This document shows, piece after piece, positions 35,301-44,859 of a stretch of DNA of 64,000 nucleotides. A program made the translations under genes and the position numbers. The first letter of the stretch is position 1; every line of letters begins with the position of its first letter. Source of the DNA: Arthrinium phaeospermum (lineage: Eukaryota > Ascomycota > Sordariomycetes > Amphisphaeriales > Apiosporaceae); the NCBI GenBank assembly GCA_006503535.1, contig QYRS01000007.1, positions 1,178,001 through 1,242,000 on the forward strand. The letters are read 5' to 3'. The notes under the pieces are model-generated. The model did no database searches. It was not told the DNA's origin and saw nothing but the letters and a program-made list of their open reading frames with translations.

Positions 35301-35357
35301 CTGTACCGCGTGGTTGCGTTTGCGGGGCTGTTTGTGGGGCATCGGTTGCGGATATGA
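32312..35357 (+). CDS. ABCG (White-type) half transporter with Cys-rich N-terminus
   Basis: Exons 32312..34601 and 34669..35357 give 992 aa, related in layout to yeast ADP1. Residues 1-260 are an extracellular-type domain with N-glycosylation sites and a Cys-rich stretch (GHYCPTG, RTYCQPGAS, GSRCPEG), followed by one membrane helix (about 265-290). The ATPase domain has Walker A GGSGAGKST (431-439), signature SGGQRKRVSIG, Walker B MSIFLDEPTSGLD, and a QPRMEIFEMLD stretch. After it come the ABC2-type helices (FFFELGLSSVAGFLIGL, TIACLHLTTFLILMAVPGG and others). The order TM-NBD-TMD is that of the ADP1 subgroup. An N-terminal signal peptide is expected but not found, so a 5' exon may be missing. 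The substrate is unknown. Confidence 0.88.
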
Positions 35358-35636
35358 TGCGATGGCAATGATCAAGTAGAGAGACACGATGGGACGAGGT
35401 TATGAGGTAGCTTCACGTAAGCGAGTTTGGTTTAGACGGCATAGATTAGATTCATTAGCAATAAGACACATGATAATATCACAAGAAAGACAAAAGCTGA
35501 GAGGCAAGCATGGTTCAGAATGCATTCAGTTGGGCTGTATTGGTTTGGCTCGCCGGCCATCTGCTGAGAAATCCAACTTCTCCGCCACAATGAGCCTCCT
35601 CTGACATTATTCCTTTTCCTCTTATCCATCCTCGAT

Positions 35637-35888
35637 CTAGTCAACGTCCATCTCGTTGACACCGGTGGAGATCTGTTGCTCCATCTCCTCACCCTCGAGG
35701 GCGTTCTCCAGCTCGGCCAGCATGTCGTCGTCGCCTTCATCAGCGGGAGCGGCGGCGGTGGTGCCGTCATCATCGTTGGTGTCGTCATCATCGTTGGTGC
35801 CGTCATCTTCACTGGCCTCCTCGTCCTCGCTGGCCTCCTCGTCCTCGCTGGCCTCCTCGTCCTCACTCTCATCAAAACCGCCAGCCAT
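35637..35888 (-). other. Acidic ORF in frame with the gene upstream of it
   Basis: An 83-residue ORF of almost pure Asp/Glu character: a repeated ASEDEE unit, TNDDDD, then AELENALEGEEMEQQ and a DVD end. It follows the stop of the neighbouring minus-strand gene in the same frame, 36 bases later, with no other stop between. It looks like the natural acidic C-terminal tail of that protein cut off by one TAG, or an alternative exon; it could also be a 3' UTR low-complexity tract. The acceptor-like ATTCAG before TTTTACGAGATGG would splice in phase 0. Confidence 0.4.
35812..35865. repeat. 18-bp tandem repeat, three copies
   Basis: CTGGCCTCCTCGTCCTCG is repeated three times head to tail (last base of the third copy differs), encoding the ASEDEE repeats on the minus strand. 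A second, weaker 18-bp repeat (GTCATCATCGTTGGTGYC, two copies) lies just before it. Confidence 0.85.
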
Positions 35889-35921
35889 CTCGTAAAACTG
35901 AATATCGACCTCGGCCGTCTC

Positions 35922-36416
35922 CTAGAGGCCAGGCTCGATATCCAACAGGGCCTGGGCGGCTTTGGCGGAGGCGGATGAGTCCTTGGGCTTGTTACCAGGG
36001 GGGTTGCGGGGCTTGTCGTTCCATGCGACCCGGGCGCGGAGGACGGCCGTGAAGAAGTCCAAGAAGACCGAGCTGGTCAGCTCCTGGGCCCAGTCGACCT
36101 GCTTCCTCACTTCGTCGACGAAGTCGAGGTAGCCTCCCTCACCGTCATCTTCGTCGTTGTTCTCACTGGCGGCCTTGGTCAGTTTGGCGCGCACCTCTTC
36201 CTTGGCTGCGGCGAGGAACATGCTCTCAAGGGCGCGGTTGAGGCAGCTGCTGTTCTGTCGGCGGTTGAGGAAGGCATGGTCGATGACGTTTGCCTCCTGG
36301 AGCTTGTAAAAGACCAGGTCATCACGCTCGGCGCGGACGGTGAAGGGCTTGCGGTGGTCGATGATGAGGCCGGGGCGAGGCAGGACGTCGAGAAGTTGAG
36401 CAGCCTGGGTAGACAT
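35922..36416 (-). CDS. Conserved-looking protein of unknown function
   Basis: A 164-aa ORF starting MSTQAAQLLDVLPRPGLIID; an in-frame ATG at 36443 would add nine residues. It has a well-formed core (FTVRAERDDLVFYKLQEAN, then VIDHAFLNRRQNSS and LNRALESMFLAAAKEEVR), a short acidic linker, and a helix-rich end (YLDFVDEVRKQVDWAQEL then VFLDFFTAVLRARVAWN). No signal peptide or membrane segment is present. I do not recognise the family. It ends at a TAG at 35924-35922, after which the same frame stays open into the acidic ORF at 35637-35888. The real product may therefore be longer by splicing, or the stop may be a mutation or error. Confidence 0.65.
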   Translation of the reverse strand: MSTQAAQLLDVLPRPGLIIDHRKPFTVRAERDDLVFYKLQEANVIDHAFLNRRQNSSCLNRALESMFLAAAKEEVRAKLTKAASENNDEDDGEGGYLDFVDEVRKQVDWAQELTSSVFLDFFTAVLRARVAWNDKPRNPPGNKPKDSSASAKAAQALLDIEPGL

Positions 36417-37054
36417 CTTCTTGGATTGGATGAAGACGAGCACGGTGAATGTTGTTGGATGACAATTCTGGTCAAGCCTTGGTTGAGAAAAAAAGAGGTG
36501 TAGTGGTGGGAGTTCGTGGTTGTGAGCTGTGTTGATCAGAATGGAACTGAGTGAGAAAAATGAAAGAAGGAAGGGTTCTTATTGCTACCAACAGTGGGGT
36601 TGCCCTCTAGGCTGATTGCTTCGATTGAATGTAGTGAATGTATTTAATAGCTGATCTTTCAAGGCATTATAATAATTGTTGCTATTACCTCTAGCACTTA
36701 CCACCTAAAGCTCACCTAGCTTATAAAGCTCTGTCAACTGGTTGGGGCAGTAGGGTTCTATAGGAGTGCGAGCTGCCTAACAGCTCGGGTCAGTAAGGTG
36801 TGACAAGAGGGTGACTAGAAGTAAACATGCTATTCTCTCGTCACCTGTCAGAGACGGAAAGCTCACTTTAGGTAGCTAGCTTATCTATAGGTGATAGAGC
36901 GGCCTATAATAATGCATTGTGGGGAGTCACCCGAGGGTGATTGTGGGGTGACCACCTCTGAATGTCTATAAGAACAATAGCAATTCAACACCGCCCAAAC
37001 CAATGCTGTTGCTAGGCAAACTCCCTACATATGGTATGATAGCAGCACTGTTTC

Positions 37055-37130
37055 AGTCACATGGCTCAGTGGTAGTGAATGCATCTCTTCACAACACTGG
37101 CCAGTCGTGGGTTCAATTCCCACACCGAGG
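37055..37130 (+). repeat. tRNA-derived sequence, possible SINE head
   Basis: A perfect A box TGGCTCAGTGG (37062-37072) and B box GGTTCAATTCC (37110-37120) stand 37 bases apart, the spacing of an intronless tRNA. The T arm is a perfect 5-bp stem (GTGGG/CCCAC) with loop TTCAATT. The acceptor stem does not pair and the D and anticodon arms are broken, so it is not a working tRNA. Working Pol III promoter boxes on a broken tRNA are the mark of a SINE or tRNA relic. Confidence 0.5.
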
Positions 37131-38264
37131 CAAGTTGGTGTCGTCCATGCCAGTGTTAGTTTCTGTAGTGTCTGGCGTCTCCGTTACGCTCAGTTAATAT
37201 CATCACACCCGTTGATGGTATTTGCAGCTTACGTGTGTGGGATGCCAGCTGTCTGGTGTGCTCACCTTTTTAATTTTGATTTTTGCTTTTTCATTCCTTG
37301 TCGCCTTTGCTTAGGCCCATGGTCCAGCTTACCGACTGATTACACAAACTCACAAACTCCCATCCAGCTTGAACAAATCCTTCGGTAGGCTGTCTTTGCC
37401 GACACTGGTTTGGTCAAGTTGTGTCATTTTTAACCATAGTGTTATTGGATGTTCACCCTGCGGCTCTTGGGTCGCTCCTATGCCGTCTGCATCATTACGC
37501 CGCTCAAACGTATATCACTGCAAAGCTGTTTGAACAAAAGCCAGAGCCTTGTTGTTGCTCCTGATTAGCGGAGCCACGTAAGCTGTTACGGTGTTAGGCT
37601 CCAGGTGCCCAGAAACTGGTCTGCCTATGTTGAGTCCTTCTCCAGTACAATGACCGATAGCTCCATATCCAGGGGATCTAAGTTTCTCCGGATACGCATA
37701 CTAGTTACACGCACCATGTTGTCATCCTTAGTTGGCCAAAATGGCTCTGTAGTGGTAATTGTTATCGCGGATCAGTAGTAATCTCAACTCCCACCATAGG
37801 CTTGCTGATGTGATCCATGCCAAGATTGTCTCTGCAATGGCTGGTGCACTGCACCAGTTATTCTCATTCCATCTCGTAAGAATGTGTCAGTAACTCGCAT
37901 GAATGGAACTACAACAACCTGTTTATAATTCCTTTCCCCCCTTTCCTTTCCCTTTTCTTCATTCTTCTCTGTCTCTCCTACAGAAAATTCTCGAGATGCC
38001 ATATCTTTCATCACCCTTCCTACTAGGCTTGGTCTTGGTAGCTTCAGAGAAGCCTTCCCATTAGCATTTCCTACGTGTTCCAACTGAGCCTTAGGCTTGC
38101 GTGACCGAAGGGGGACGTGGCGAGTGAGAAAGGGGGCTCGGGTGAACCAGGTACGTACAAAACCTTCCTTCACCACCCAACCAACTTTCACCAATTAACT
38201 GGGCAAATCAGATGCTGAGAGACCGATACTTAAGCCAAATAGCCCTGAATCCCTCCAGCGAAGT

Positions 38265-38410
38265 AGCAGATTAGCTTAATGGAAAAACGTATTACTGAAA
38301 CCGGCCGGTGGATGCACGTTCCCATCGGCTCTTCCTTCGCTTTTTGGCGGCACCCAAGTTCGAGTCCCAGCAGGTGTTTTCTTTTTTTCTTTCTTTTTTT
38401 TTTTTTTCTT
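38265..38410 (+). repeat. Second tRNA-like element with Pol III terminator-like T tract
   Basis: The A box TAGCTTAATGG (38272-38282) and B box-like AGTTCGAGTCC (38357-38367) are followed by a long T tract (about 38377-38409) that would end Pol III transcription. The T and acceptor stems do not pair. It may be an intron-containing tRNA pseudogene or another Pol III unit. Confidence 0.4.
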
Positions 38411-39028
38411 TGACTATCCTCACAACTTTGCTTTCTCCCAATCTATACTAGCAGAGACAGGTAACCTCGTAGGGACGATATGAAAGGAAAATATACAGTC
38501 TTAAGTGGAGGAAGACTACAAATTCACGTATCGTTCAATTATTATACTGTCTCGATCATGGCGCTAAATTTTCTGTCCCTACGACGCTGTCCAGAGATAG
38601 TCATGTTCACTCGATGAAAACGGGCCCCATGCGCAGCTCAAACGGCTGCTTTGGCACAATTTTCAAAACGAATATCATCAATTGCTATCAATGTTGACGT
38701 CGTGGGGTGAATATCCGATATGCCATAGGTATGGGCTCCCCAAATCTCCGTCGGGGCCGAAATAGCCGACGGAGCTTCCTGTTGGTGCCGGTGTAAGTGT
38801 GCTGCACAGTCACGCCGGTTGCTGCCTTGAGTACCTGCATGTACTTGACGCTAGTTCCGAGAAGGTAGGCACTAGTTAAATCGACCCGACCTTGGTGAAC
38901 ATCCGTCCCCTCAATTCTATTCTTGACTTATACATCACATTGGTGGCCAATACTGAAAGCGAGAACTCTCTGATCGATTACTTGAAATCTCACTACCTTG
39001 TTAGCTACTTACTCTAGAGACTTTCAAT

Positions 39029-39961
39029 ATGGCAACCGAGCCGCGCGAGGTGATCTTCCGAAACTACACCACGGAAGAAGGGAAGCATTACGCAAACTTT
39101 CGCCCGACTTACCATGAGAACCTCTACAAGCTCGTCATTGACCACCACCGCTCCACAGGCGGCCAATTCGATACCATTGTCGACTTGGGCTGTGGTCCTG
39201 GCAATACAGTCCGCGAGCTTGGTCCCAAATTCCAGCATGCATTCGGTCTCGATCCGTCCGAGGGCATGATCAACACCGCCAAGTCGCTAGGCGGCTCCAC
39301 CGCCACCGGCGAGCCCATCCGCTTCGAGATCTCCTCGGCCGAGGAGATCGGATCGCAGCTGTCGTCCGCCATCCCCGACGCCAGCGTGGACCTCATCGTC
39401 GCCTCGACGGCCGCGCACTGGTTCGACCTGGAGCGGTTCTGGCCCCGCGCGGCCGAGGTGCTGAAGCCCGGCGGCACCGTCGCCTTCTGGGGCTCCAACT
39501 CCAACTACGCGCACCCGTCCATGCCCAACCACGAGGCCGTCACCGCCGTCCTGCACCACTACGACGAGCACTACCTGCGGCCCCACTACCAGCCGGGCAA
39601 CTTCGCGGCCTCGGACCTGTACCGGAACTTCACCTACCCGTGGGACATGGACCCGCCCCTCCCCGCCTTCGACCGGGCGACCTTCTTCCGCAAGGAGTGG
39701 GACCCCAAGGCCTGGGAGAGCGACTTCATCATCCAGCCGCCGGCCAACTTGGACACGATGGAGAAGGTCATGGCTACGGTCAGCCCCGTCCAGCGGTGGC
39801 GGGAGGCACATCCGGACTTGGCGGGGACAGACAAGGATATGGTAAAGATGATGCGACGCGACATTGAGAAGATTCTTCACGAGGCTGGTGTCGAGAAGGG
39901 GAAGGAGTCGCTCAAGGTCGGCATTGCTGCAGTTTTGGTCATGACCAAGAAGAAGCTTTAG
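39029..39961 (+). CDS. Class I SAM-dependent methyltransferase, Tmt1-like
   Basis: A single-exon 310-aa protein. Motif I is VDLGCGPGN (51-59), the SAM-binding loop; an acidic residue follows in LDPSEGMI (motif II region). Further marks are ASTAAHWFDLERFWPRAAEV and LKPGGTVAFWG (motif post-III). This set, with the start FRNYTTEEGKHYANFRPTYH, is that of the small-molecule methyltransferases related to yeast trans-aconitate methyltransferase. It has no signal peptide, so it is likely cytosolic. The substrate is not known. The 3' half is strongly GC-rich, unlike the flanking DNA. It stands alone and no operon-like context suggests a pathway. Confidence 0.88.
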   Translation: MATEPREVIFRNYTTEEGKHYANFRPTYHENLYKLVIDHHRSTGGQFDTIVDLGCGPGNTVRELGPKFQHAFGLDPSEGMINTAKSLGGSTATGEPIRFEISSAEEIGSQLSSAIPDASVDLIVASTAAHWFDLERFWPRAAEVLKPGGTVAFWGSNSNYAHPSMPNHEAVTAVLHHYDEHYLRPHYQPGNFAASDLYRNFTYPWDMDPPLPAFDRATFFRKEWDPKAWESDFIIQPPANLDTMEKVMATVSPVQRWREAHPDLAGTDKDMVKMMRRDIEKILHEAGVEKGKESLKVGIAAVLVMTKKKL

Positions 39962-40390
39962 GGCGCAAGGATGGCCTCATCTTTGGACATTTCAATCTGT
40001 CTACCTATTCAGCGGTACGAACTCGAGATGTATTACTGAGTGTCGCAAGCAATGGATGAATTGAGGTTGATGCATTGATGGACCTAAGATCTAATGTCAA
40101 TCTAGGATGACGAGGTGAGGATGGCAGGGTAGACGCGTGGGCCAATTGGGGTTGAGGCGGCTCACGTGCTTTCGCGTCCCTGTTTTGACCCTGCCAAGCG
40201 TGTCACGATCTACATAAATCAGACGTCATTTCGAATGAGGATCGGGTCATCTACATCAACCACCCTCTTCAATTGAATTTCAAAGAGGAAGCATCTTCTT
40301 GATCTCTTTCCAGCTACATTGATCGAGACCGCAGCTTTATCTCATACTTAAATTGGAACAAGGCGGTCACTCGCAGCTTCCCCAACCACG
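39962..40390. other. Spacer, promoter of the next gene
   Basis: No gene seen. A TACATAAAT word near 40210 could act as a TATA element for the gene starting at 40391. Confidence 0.4.
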
Positions 40391-41215
40391 ATGTCTCGAG
40401 CTTCAAAGCGTAATAGCGACGACATCTCGGTCGACGCATCATCTTCCTCCAAGAGGACCAAGACTCATGAAGTCATAGATTTGACTGGCTCTGATTCAGA
40501 GGACGCGCCAGCAAACGTGAGTGCTGCTGAGCCTGCGCGGCAGCAGCGCCTCACAACCCCGGATCTCGAGTTTGACTACGACCGGAGCCAACTACGTGAT
40601 CCGCGGCCCACACCCGGCCGGGTGAGGCGGCCGAGGCATGACAAATATGACATGACGGAGGCGGAACGCGAAAAGTTCAGACCGCCTCCCCTGCCCAAGC
40701 CAAAGGGACGTCTCAATGCCTATCAGAAAGACGCGCTTTTCAAGGAGGAGTCACTGCGCGACCCGACGGAGACATTCCACGATCTGAATGTCTGCCACCG
40801 CAAGGGACGGAACGGCTCTCCCACCTACGACGGCGCGGGGTTCCAGCTCGATTACGACAAGGTTTGCAAGTGGATGAAGCCCAAGCCTTACAACAAGAAT
40901 CGTATCGTCAAGGGCATGGAGAAGAGTATTACAGCAGGCCTGGAGTTCGACAGACGAATGTTTGGCATGTTCTTTGAAGAAGGAGACGAAGCGATGGAGA
41001 AGCAAAAGAACACGCCCCATGTCTTCACCCATTGCGTCAAGGATAAAATCTCGAAGGATTTGAACATCCCGATGCACAAGATCGGCATGAAGGAGCTTGG
41101 CCGCTGGGAACAGAAGGGCTTGCCGAAGGAGAAGCTTGCAGATTGGACGGTCTTCTCGTCGGAGGATGCAAAGAGGGCTTCGAAGATGCTGAGTGGTAGT
41201 AGTCTCAGGAAGTGA
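40391..41215 (+). CDS. Uncharacterised nuclear-type protein with SUMO-binding motif
   Basis: A single-exon 274-aa protein of unknown family. Near the N-terminus EVIDLTGSDSED (27-38) is a textbook SUMO-interacting motif: a hydrophobic core VIDL followed by Ser and acidic residues. Basic patches (SKRTKTH; RVRRPRHDKYD) could be nuclear localisation signals. The C-terminal half is Lys-rich and better ordered (NAYQKDALFKEES, LEFDRRMFGMFFEEGDE, HVFTHCVKDKISKD). No enzyme motif is visible. A nuclear protein with a SUMO-linked partner is inference from the motif alone. Confidence 0.7.
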   Translation: MSRASKRNSDDISVDASSSSKRTKTHEVIDLTGSDSEDAPANVSAAEPARQQRLTTPDLEFDYDRSQLRDPRPTPGRVRRPRHDKYDMTEAEREKFRPPPLPKPKGRLNAYQKDALFKEESLRDPTETFHDLNVCHRKGRNGSPTYDGAGFQLDYDKVCKWMKPKPYNKNRIVKGMEKSITAGLEFDRRMFGMFFEEGDEAMEKQKNTPHVFTHCVKDKISKDLNIPMHKIGMKELGRWEQKGLPKEKLADWTVFSSEDAKRASKMLSGSSLRK

Positions 41216-41622
41216 TGTTTCACGGCCGTCAATTGTTTTCTAAAAGTCTTATTCTGCCAATGCAAAGACTCGGCGACCTTGATTTGGTGTGAGTTAAGCT
41301 TAGTTCGTTGGATAGTTCATAGTCATTCATAATACAAATGTCAGCTTCTCTGACCTTCCTCCAGTCATGGCAAGTCCGGAAACATGTCCTGACTCGCTGC
41401 CGATTGGGTTGGTAACACACGCCCAAGAAGACCCCTATAAGTAACCGCGGATCTATGCACCATGAGATCCATCTCTTCTGGCCAAGACATCAGATCAAAG
41501 AAAGAACACACATAGCAAATCCAAAATAACACAATAGCAGACCTTCTTTCACTCCTGAAGGTACCACCAAGCAAGCACTTACACACCCAGCAAACGAAGA
41601 CATCAACCAACAGCATCACATC
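41216..41622. other. Spacer between two small genes
   Basis: No gene seen. CTATAAGT near 41434 is a possible TATA element for the next gene, about 190 bases from its ATG. Confidence 0.4.
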
Positions 41623-41919
41623 ATGTCTAACTTCTATTTCAACCCCAACGCCTACCCCTTCTACCCGCCCGGCCAGTTCCAGATGAACCCCAACGCCGGG
41701 ACCTTCTACCCGCAGAGCTTCCTGCCGAACAACGCGCCCTTCCCCACGTACCAGCCAACCCTGTCCAACGGCGTGGCCGCGCCCTGGGTCGTGCAGCCCA
41801 ACCAAGGCGGCGGGTGGGGCGGCTACTCGGTCACGGGGCTGAACACGGCCGGGCAGCATTACCCGCCCGCCAGCTGGCCGGCGGCTTACCCAAACCCGAA
41901 CACGCATCCGGGGCATTAG
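41623..41919 (+). CDS. Small Pro/Asn/Tyr-rich protein
   Basis: A 98-aa ORF starting MSNFYFNPNAYPFYPPGQFQ. It is rich in Pro, Asn, Tyr and Gly, with two related units: NPNAYPFYPPGQF and NPNAGTFYPQSF. There is no signal peptide, no Cys and no known domain. Codon use is GC-rich as in the neighbouring real genes, and a clean CA-rich leader precedes the ATG, so it is likely a gene although short. Such disordered proteins are common in filamentous fungi; a function cannot be assigned. Confidence 0.55.
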   Translation: MSNFYFNPNAYPFYPPGQFQMNPNAGTFYPQSFLPNNAPFPTYQPTLSNGVAAPWVVQPNQGGGWGGYSVTGLNTAGQHYPPASWPAAYPNPNTHPGH

Positions 41920-42277
41920 CGGTGGGTGGGAGTTTGTCTCGATGCCGTGGTGCCGGGGTATGCCGGATGGGGTGTTCGGTTGGTGATAGAATAGGGGGTA
42001 TTTCATTATATTCAAGCATGTTAGGGCACTTGGTTAGTAAAATGCAAGAGTAATTCCATACCCGACACCCAAGTGCCGTGTCAATGTGTACTCAATGCTG
42101 TCATGTAAACCGCACATCGTTGGATGAGTCGGTCCCAAAGCACTTAATTCCATCACTCCGGGGCAGGATGAGAGTTGGCAGAGGCACTGTCATTTTCATT
42201 GCAAAGACCGGCATTCCATACAGGCGATCATATGCCGAAAAGACCCCCTAACATATGTGCTGGTTGACGTGGCTATA
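41920..42277. other. Spacer left of the transposon
   Basis: No gene seen. It ends with TA at 42276-42277, the putative target-site duplication of the element that follows. Confidence 0.5.
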
Positions 42278-43053
42278 AGATCAACACCCCTGCTACGCAC
42301 CACCCCTGCTATGCACCAGCCATCACCACCAAAAACAGCATTTTCGGCCTATCCGTATAAAATCGAAATAAAATCGTAAAAATATAATAAAAGTAGTTTT
42401 AAAAATGCGATTAAAATCTATCGAGAGATTTTTATTTTTAGAAAATATAAAAAAATTTAAAGTGGGGAAATTAACCTTTGAAATTTAAAAGTTTAAAATA
42501 TACGTGAAATACTAAGAAATATAAATCTTAAAAAATAACGGAATTTAGTTATAAATATTATTAAATTATATCTTTTCTATTCTATTTTTAACGCCGGATT
42601 CGAATTTTAAACTTTTAAATTTTAAAAAAAATTATTTATCGAGTTATTTAAAGAAATAGATATTTCTCCACTTATTTTCTTAGAGAGAATCTTTAAGCTT
42701 TAAAATAAAAATAATCCCGTTAATTAGAAATTTCGAAATTTAAAATCCTATTAAATTCGATTTTTTCGAGTTTTTTTACGATTTTTATTTCTTAATTATA
42801 ATATAAATTTATTAAAATAGAAAAGCTCGATTTTCGCGGGGAAAACTTTAAAGTTAAATATAAAGTAGATCCCGATTTTTTAAATTTATTTTAAAACCGT
42901 GACGTTAATCTCCTAAATTTATAGTATTTTCTAAATATTTTTATCTTTTTATCATAATATAAAGTTCCGGAGATATATGTGGTTGAAATCGGGTGTTTTT
43001 GGTGGTGTTGGCGGGTGCGTAGCTAGGGTGGTGCGTGAGGGGGGTGTTGATCT
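42278..43053. mobile_element. Non-autonomous TIR transposon (MITE-like), TA target site
   Basis: The left end (42278-42337) and right end (43053-42994, reverse complement) match at 51 of 60 positions; both begin AGATCAACACCCC and both contain ACGCACCACCC and CACCACCAAAAACA. TA flanks both ends (42276-42277 and 43054-43055), as in Tc1/mariner and Fot1/Pot2 elements. The interior, about 42346-42985, is extremely AT-rich with no ORF. CpA and TpG are very rare there while CpG persists, the pattern left by repeat-induced point mutation. No transposase is present, so movement would need one in trans. The two-base duplication is weak evidence by itself. Confidence 0.82.
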
Positions 43054-44859
43054 TATTCATTCTCATGGGATTATGGTGGTCTACCCCTATTCACCAACAT
43101 GATCGGGACTTGGGCGAGTCGGGAGAGAATATGCTTTTCTATTATGTCCATTTCAAGGGTGACCAATGTCAACTAAGTAATCAACGCCACTTTTTTGAAG
43201 AATACATGGCTGTCCGTACTGATGATAGAGCCCATATAAAAGCCCTGCCACATGGGGCTGATGAGACATCAAATCACGGACTAGGAAATACAGTACTTAA
43301 TTTAATACATATGTTGCAGTTCAAATTCGGGCCCAAGAAAATGGTAGCGTAGGTAATAGGCAGCACCGAAGTGTGTTATTGGTATACCTAGGGTCAGTAT
43401 AAAGTATCACTTCTCACGAGTTTGCGTTGAGCCGGAAGAGTAGGCCAGGAAAGACGAGCATTCCCATGCTCTCTTGGCCATACCTTAGAATGGGGCCTCA
43501 GCAACAGTCCAGCCCGCGAACGATCGTGCGAACCTCCATCCTGACCTCTTGAATCACCAGCTGGAGACTCTTCTTGGTACCCGCAGCCGCAGCCGTCCCT
43601 GTCTACACTCGGGTGATGGAGGACCTCAACGTCTCAAAGCACTACGAGAATGGCAAGGACTTCCCGAAGCTCAATGACGCCTGCGAGCAGAAAGTGGCGG
43701 ACGAGTCCGTCGTCTTCCTGCGGATGTCGGCGGGCAGGCGGCGACTACTAAACGTATCGTCGACTGCCGCAACAACAACGGGGCCTGGGCAGCCTGGGCC
43801 CCTGAAACAAGCTCACGGCCACGACCTCGCCGGCGACTTCTCCATCACCTTCACCTAAGCTGGCAGCAAGAGCGAGGACGAAGAGAACGGGTGATTGTCG
43901 ATACGGCGCCCTGTTGTTATAACGTCCCAGCGCTAATGTGCTGCTACCTGCACCAAATGACACTTCCACCACCCCACCCTACAGTTCGCGGCCATAGATA
44001 AAATGGGAGTGCACAAAGATCCCGGACGCTCTCGACGCCCGGAAAGATTCGGGGCAGAACGAGAACAAGCTCCGCACCGGACGCGACGAAGCGGCCGGTA
44101 CCCAAAGTCGCAGGGGCTGCATGCATCCGTTTACGACTCGAGCGCCACCAGCGTCAGTGCCTTTGGTATCATCAACCTCACTAATTCCAACGCCGGCGTG
44201 GAGAGCTCTTACATCTCGGGCTGGTGTTTGTGGAATATCACCTACTACCGATTGGACCCCTTGCTGCGTTGCGGATTCTTCATCGTTGTTGATACCAGTC
44301 AACACCAAACACACACACACACAGACACCGTTCATGCCGTCCGGATCCAGCACAACCATTACGGATGGCTTTCAATCAAGTCCAATCTGCCACACGCGTT
44401 CGAACTATAGACCGGCAAGGGCGACAAGAACACAGTAATCGTCAAGTGCAGTGGGTAGACCTGGCCCTGCGTTGGCGTCAAGAACAGCAGTGGAACCAGT
44501 CACCAGTGAACCCTTGAAAAAGGCCGATTGCGGAAATGGAGACCAGGAAGGAAAGAAGGGAAGAAAGGGTTCGATTAGTAGATGGTTGAGTAGAGAGAAC
44601 ATGCATGCATCAGTGTGTATTGGGAGAAATAGTATGGCAAATGTCTTTTTTTTCTACTTGTATAACGTGATGTCGTGTCGCATGATCTCTCAAACAGTCC
44701 TTGTCCGAAAAACTTATATCAAAACGTATGTCTCATCTACGAGACTCGTCTTCTAACATGAGCTGTCTAGATTCGCATGATACTATGCCTGTGAAGGCCA
44801 GCATCTTCTGCCCTCTGCCCAATTACACCAAAAACGCCGTCCTGGGAAGCGACGTCATA
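43054..44859. other. Stretch with broken reading frames, no supported gene
   Basis: Short ORFs with some coding-like composition occur at 43574-43857 and 44003-44410 in different frames, interrupted by stops, followed by an (AC)n tract at 44309-44323. They could be the remains of a decayed gene, but no family was recognised. The right end holds the 3' region of AHA1. Confidence 0.35.

Larger units (their letters stand above)
36417..39028. other. Gene-poor 2.6 kb with repeat-like sequence
   Basis: No gene was recognised. The stretch is low in GC, full of short direct and inverted words, and carries two tRNA-like sequences (37055-37130 and 38265-38410). It may be built of decayed mobile elements. 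Confidence 0.45.

Noticed and set aside
35922..36000. An intron that would remove the TAG before the acidic tail
   Set aside because: The plausible donors (GTAACA near 35995) combined with nearby acceptors do not keep the frame; a GTGAGG donor would remove a well-formed coding part, so no intron was modelled.
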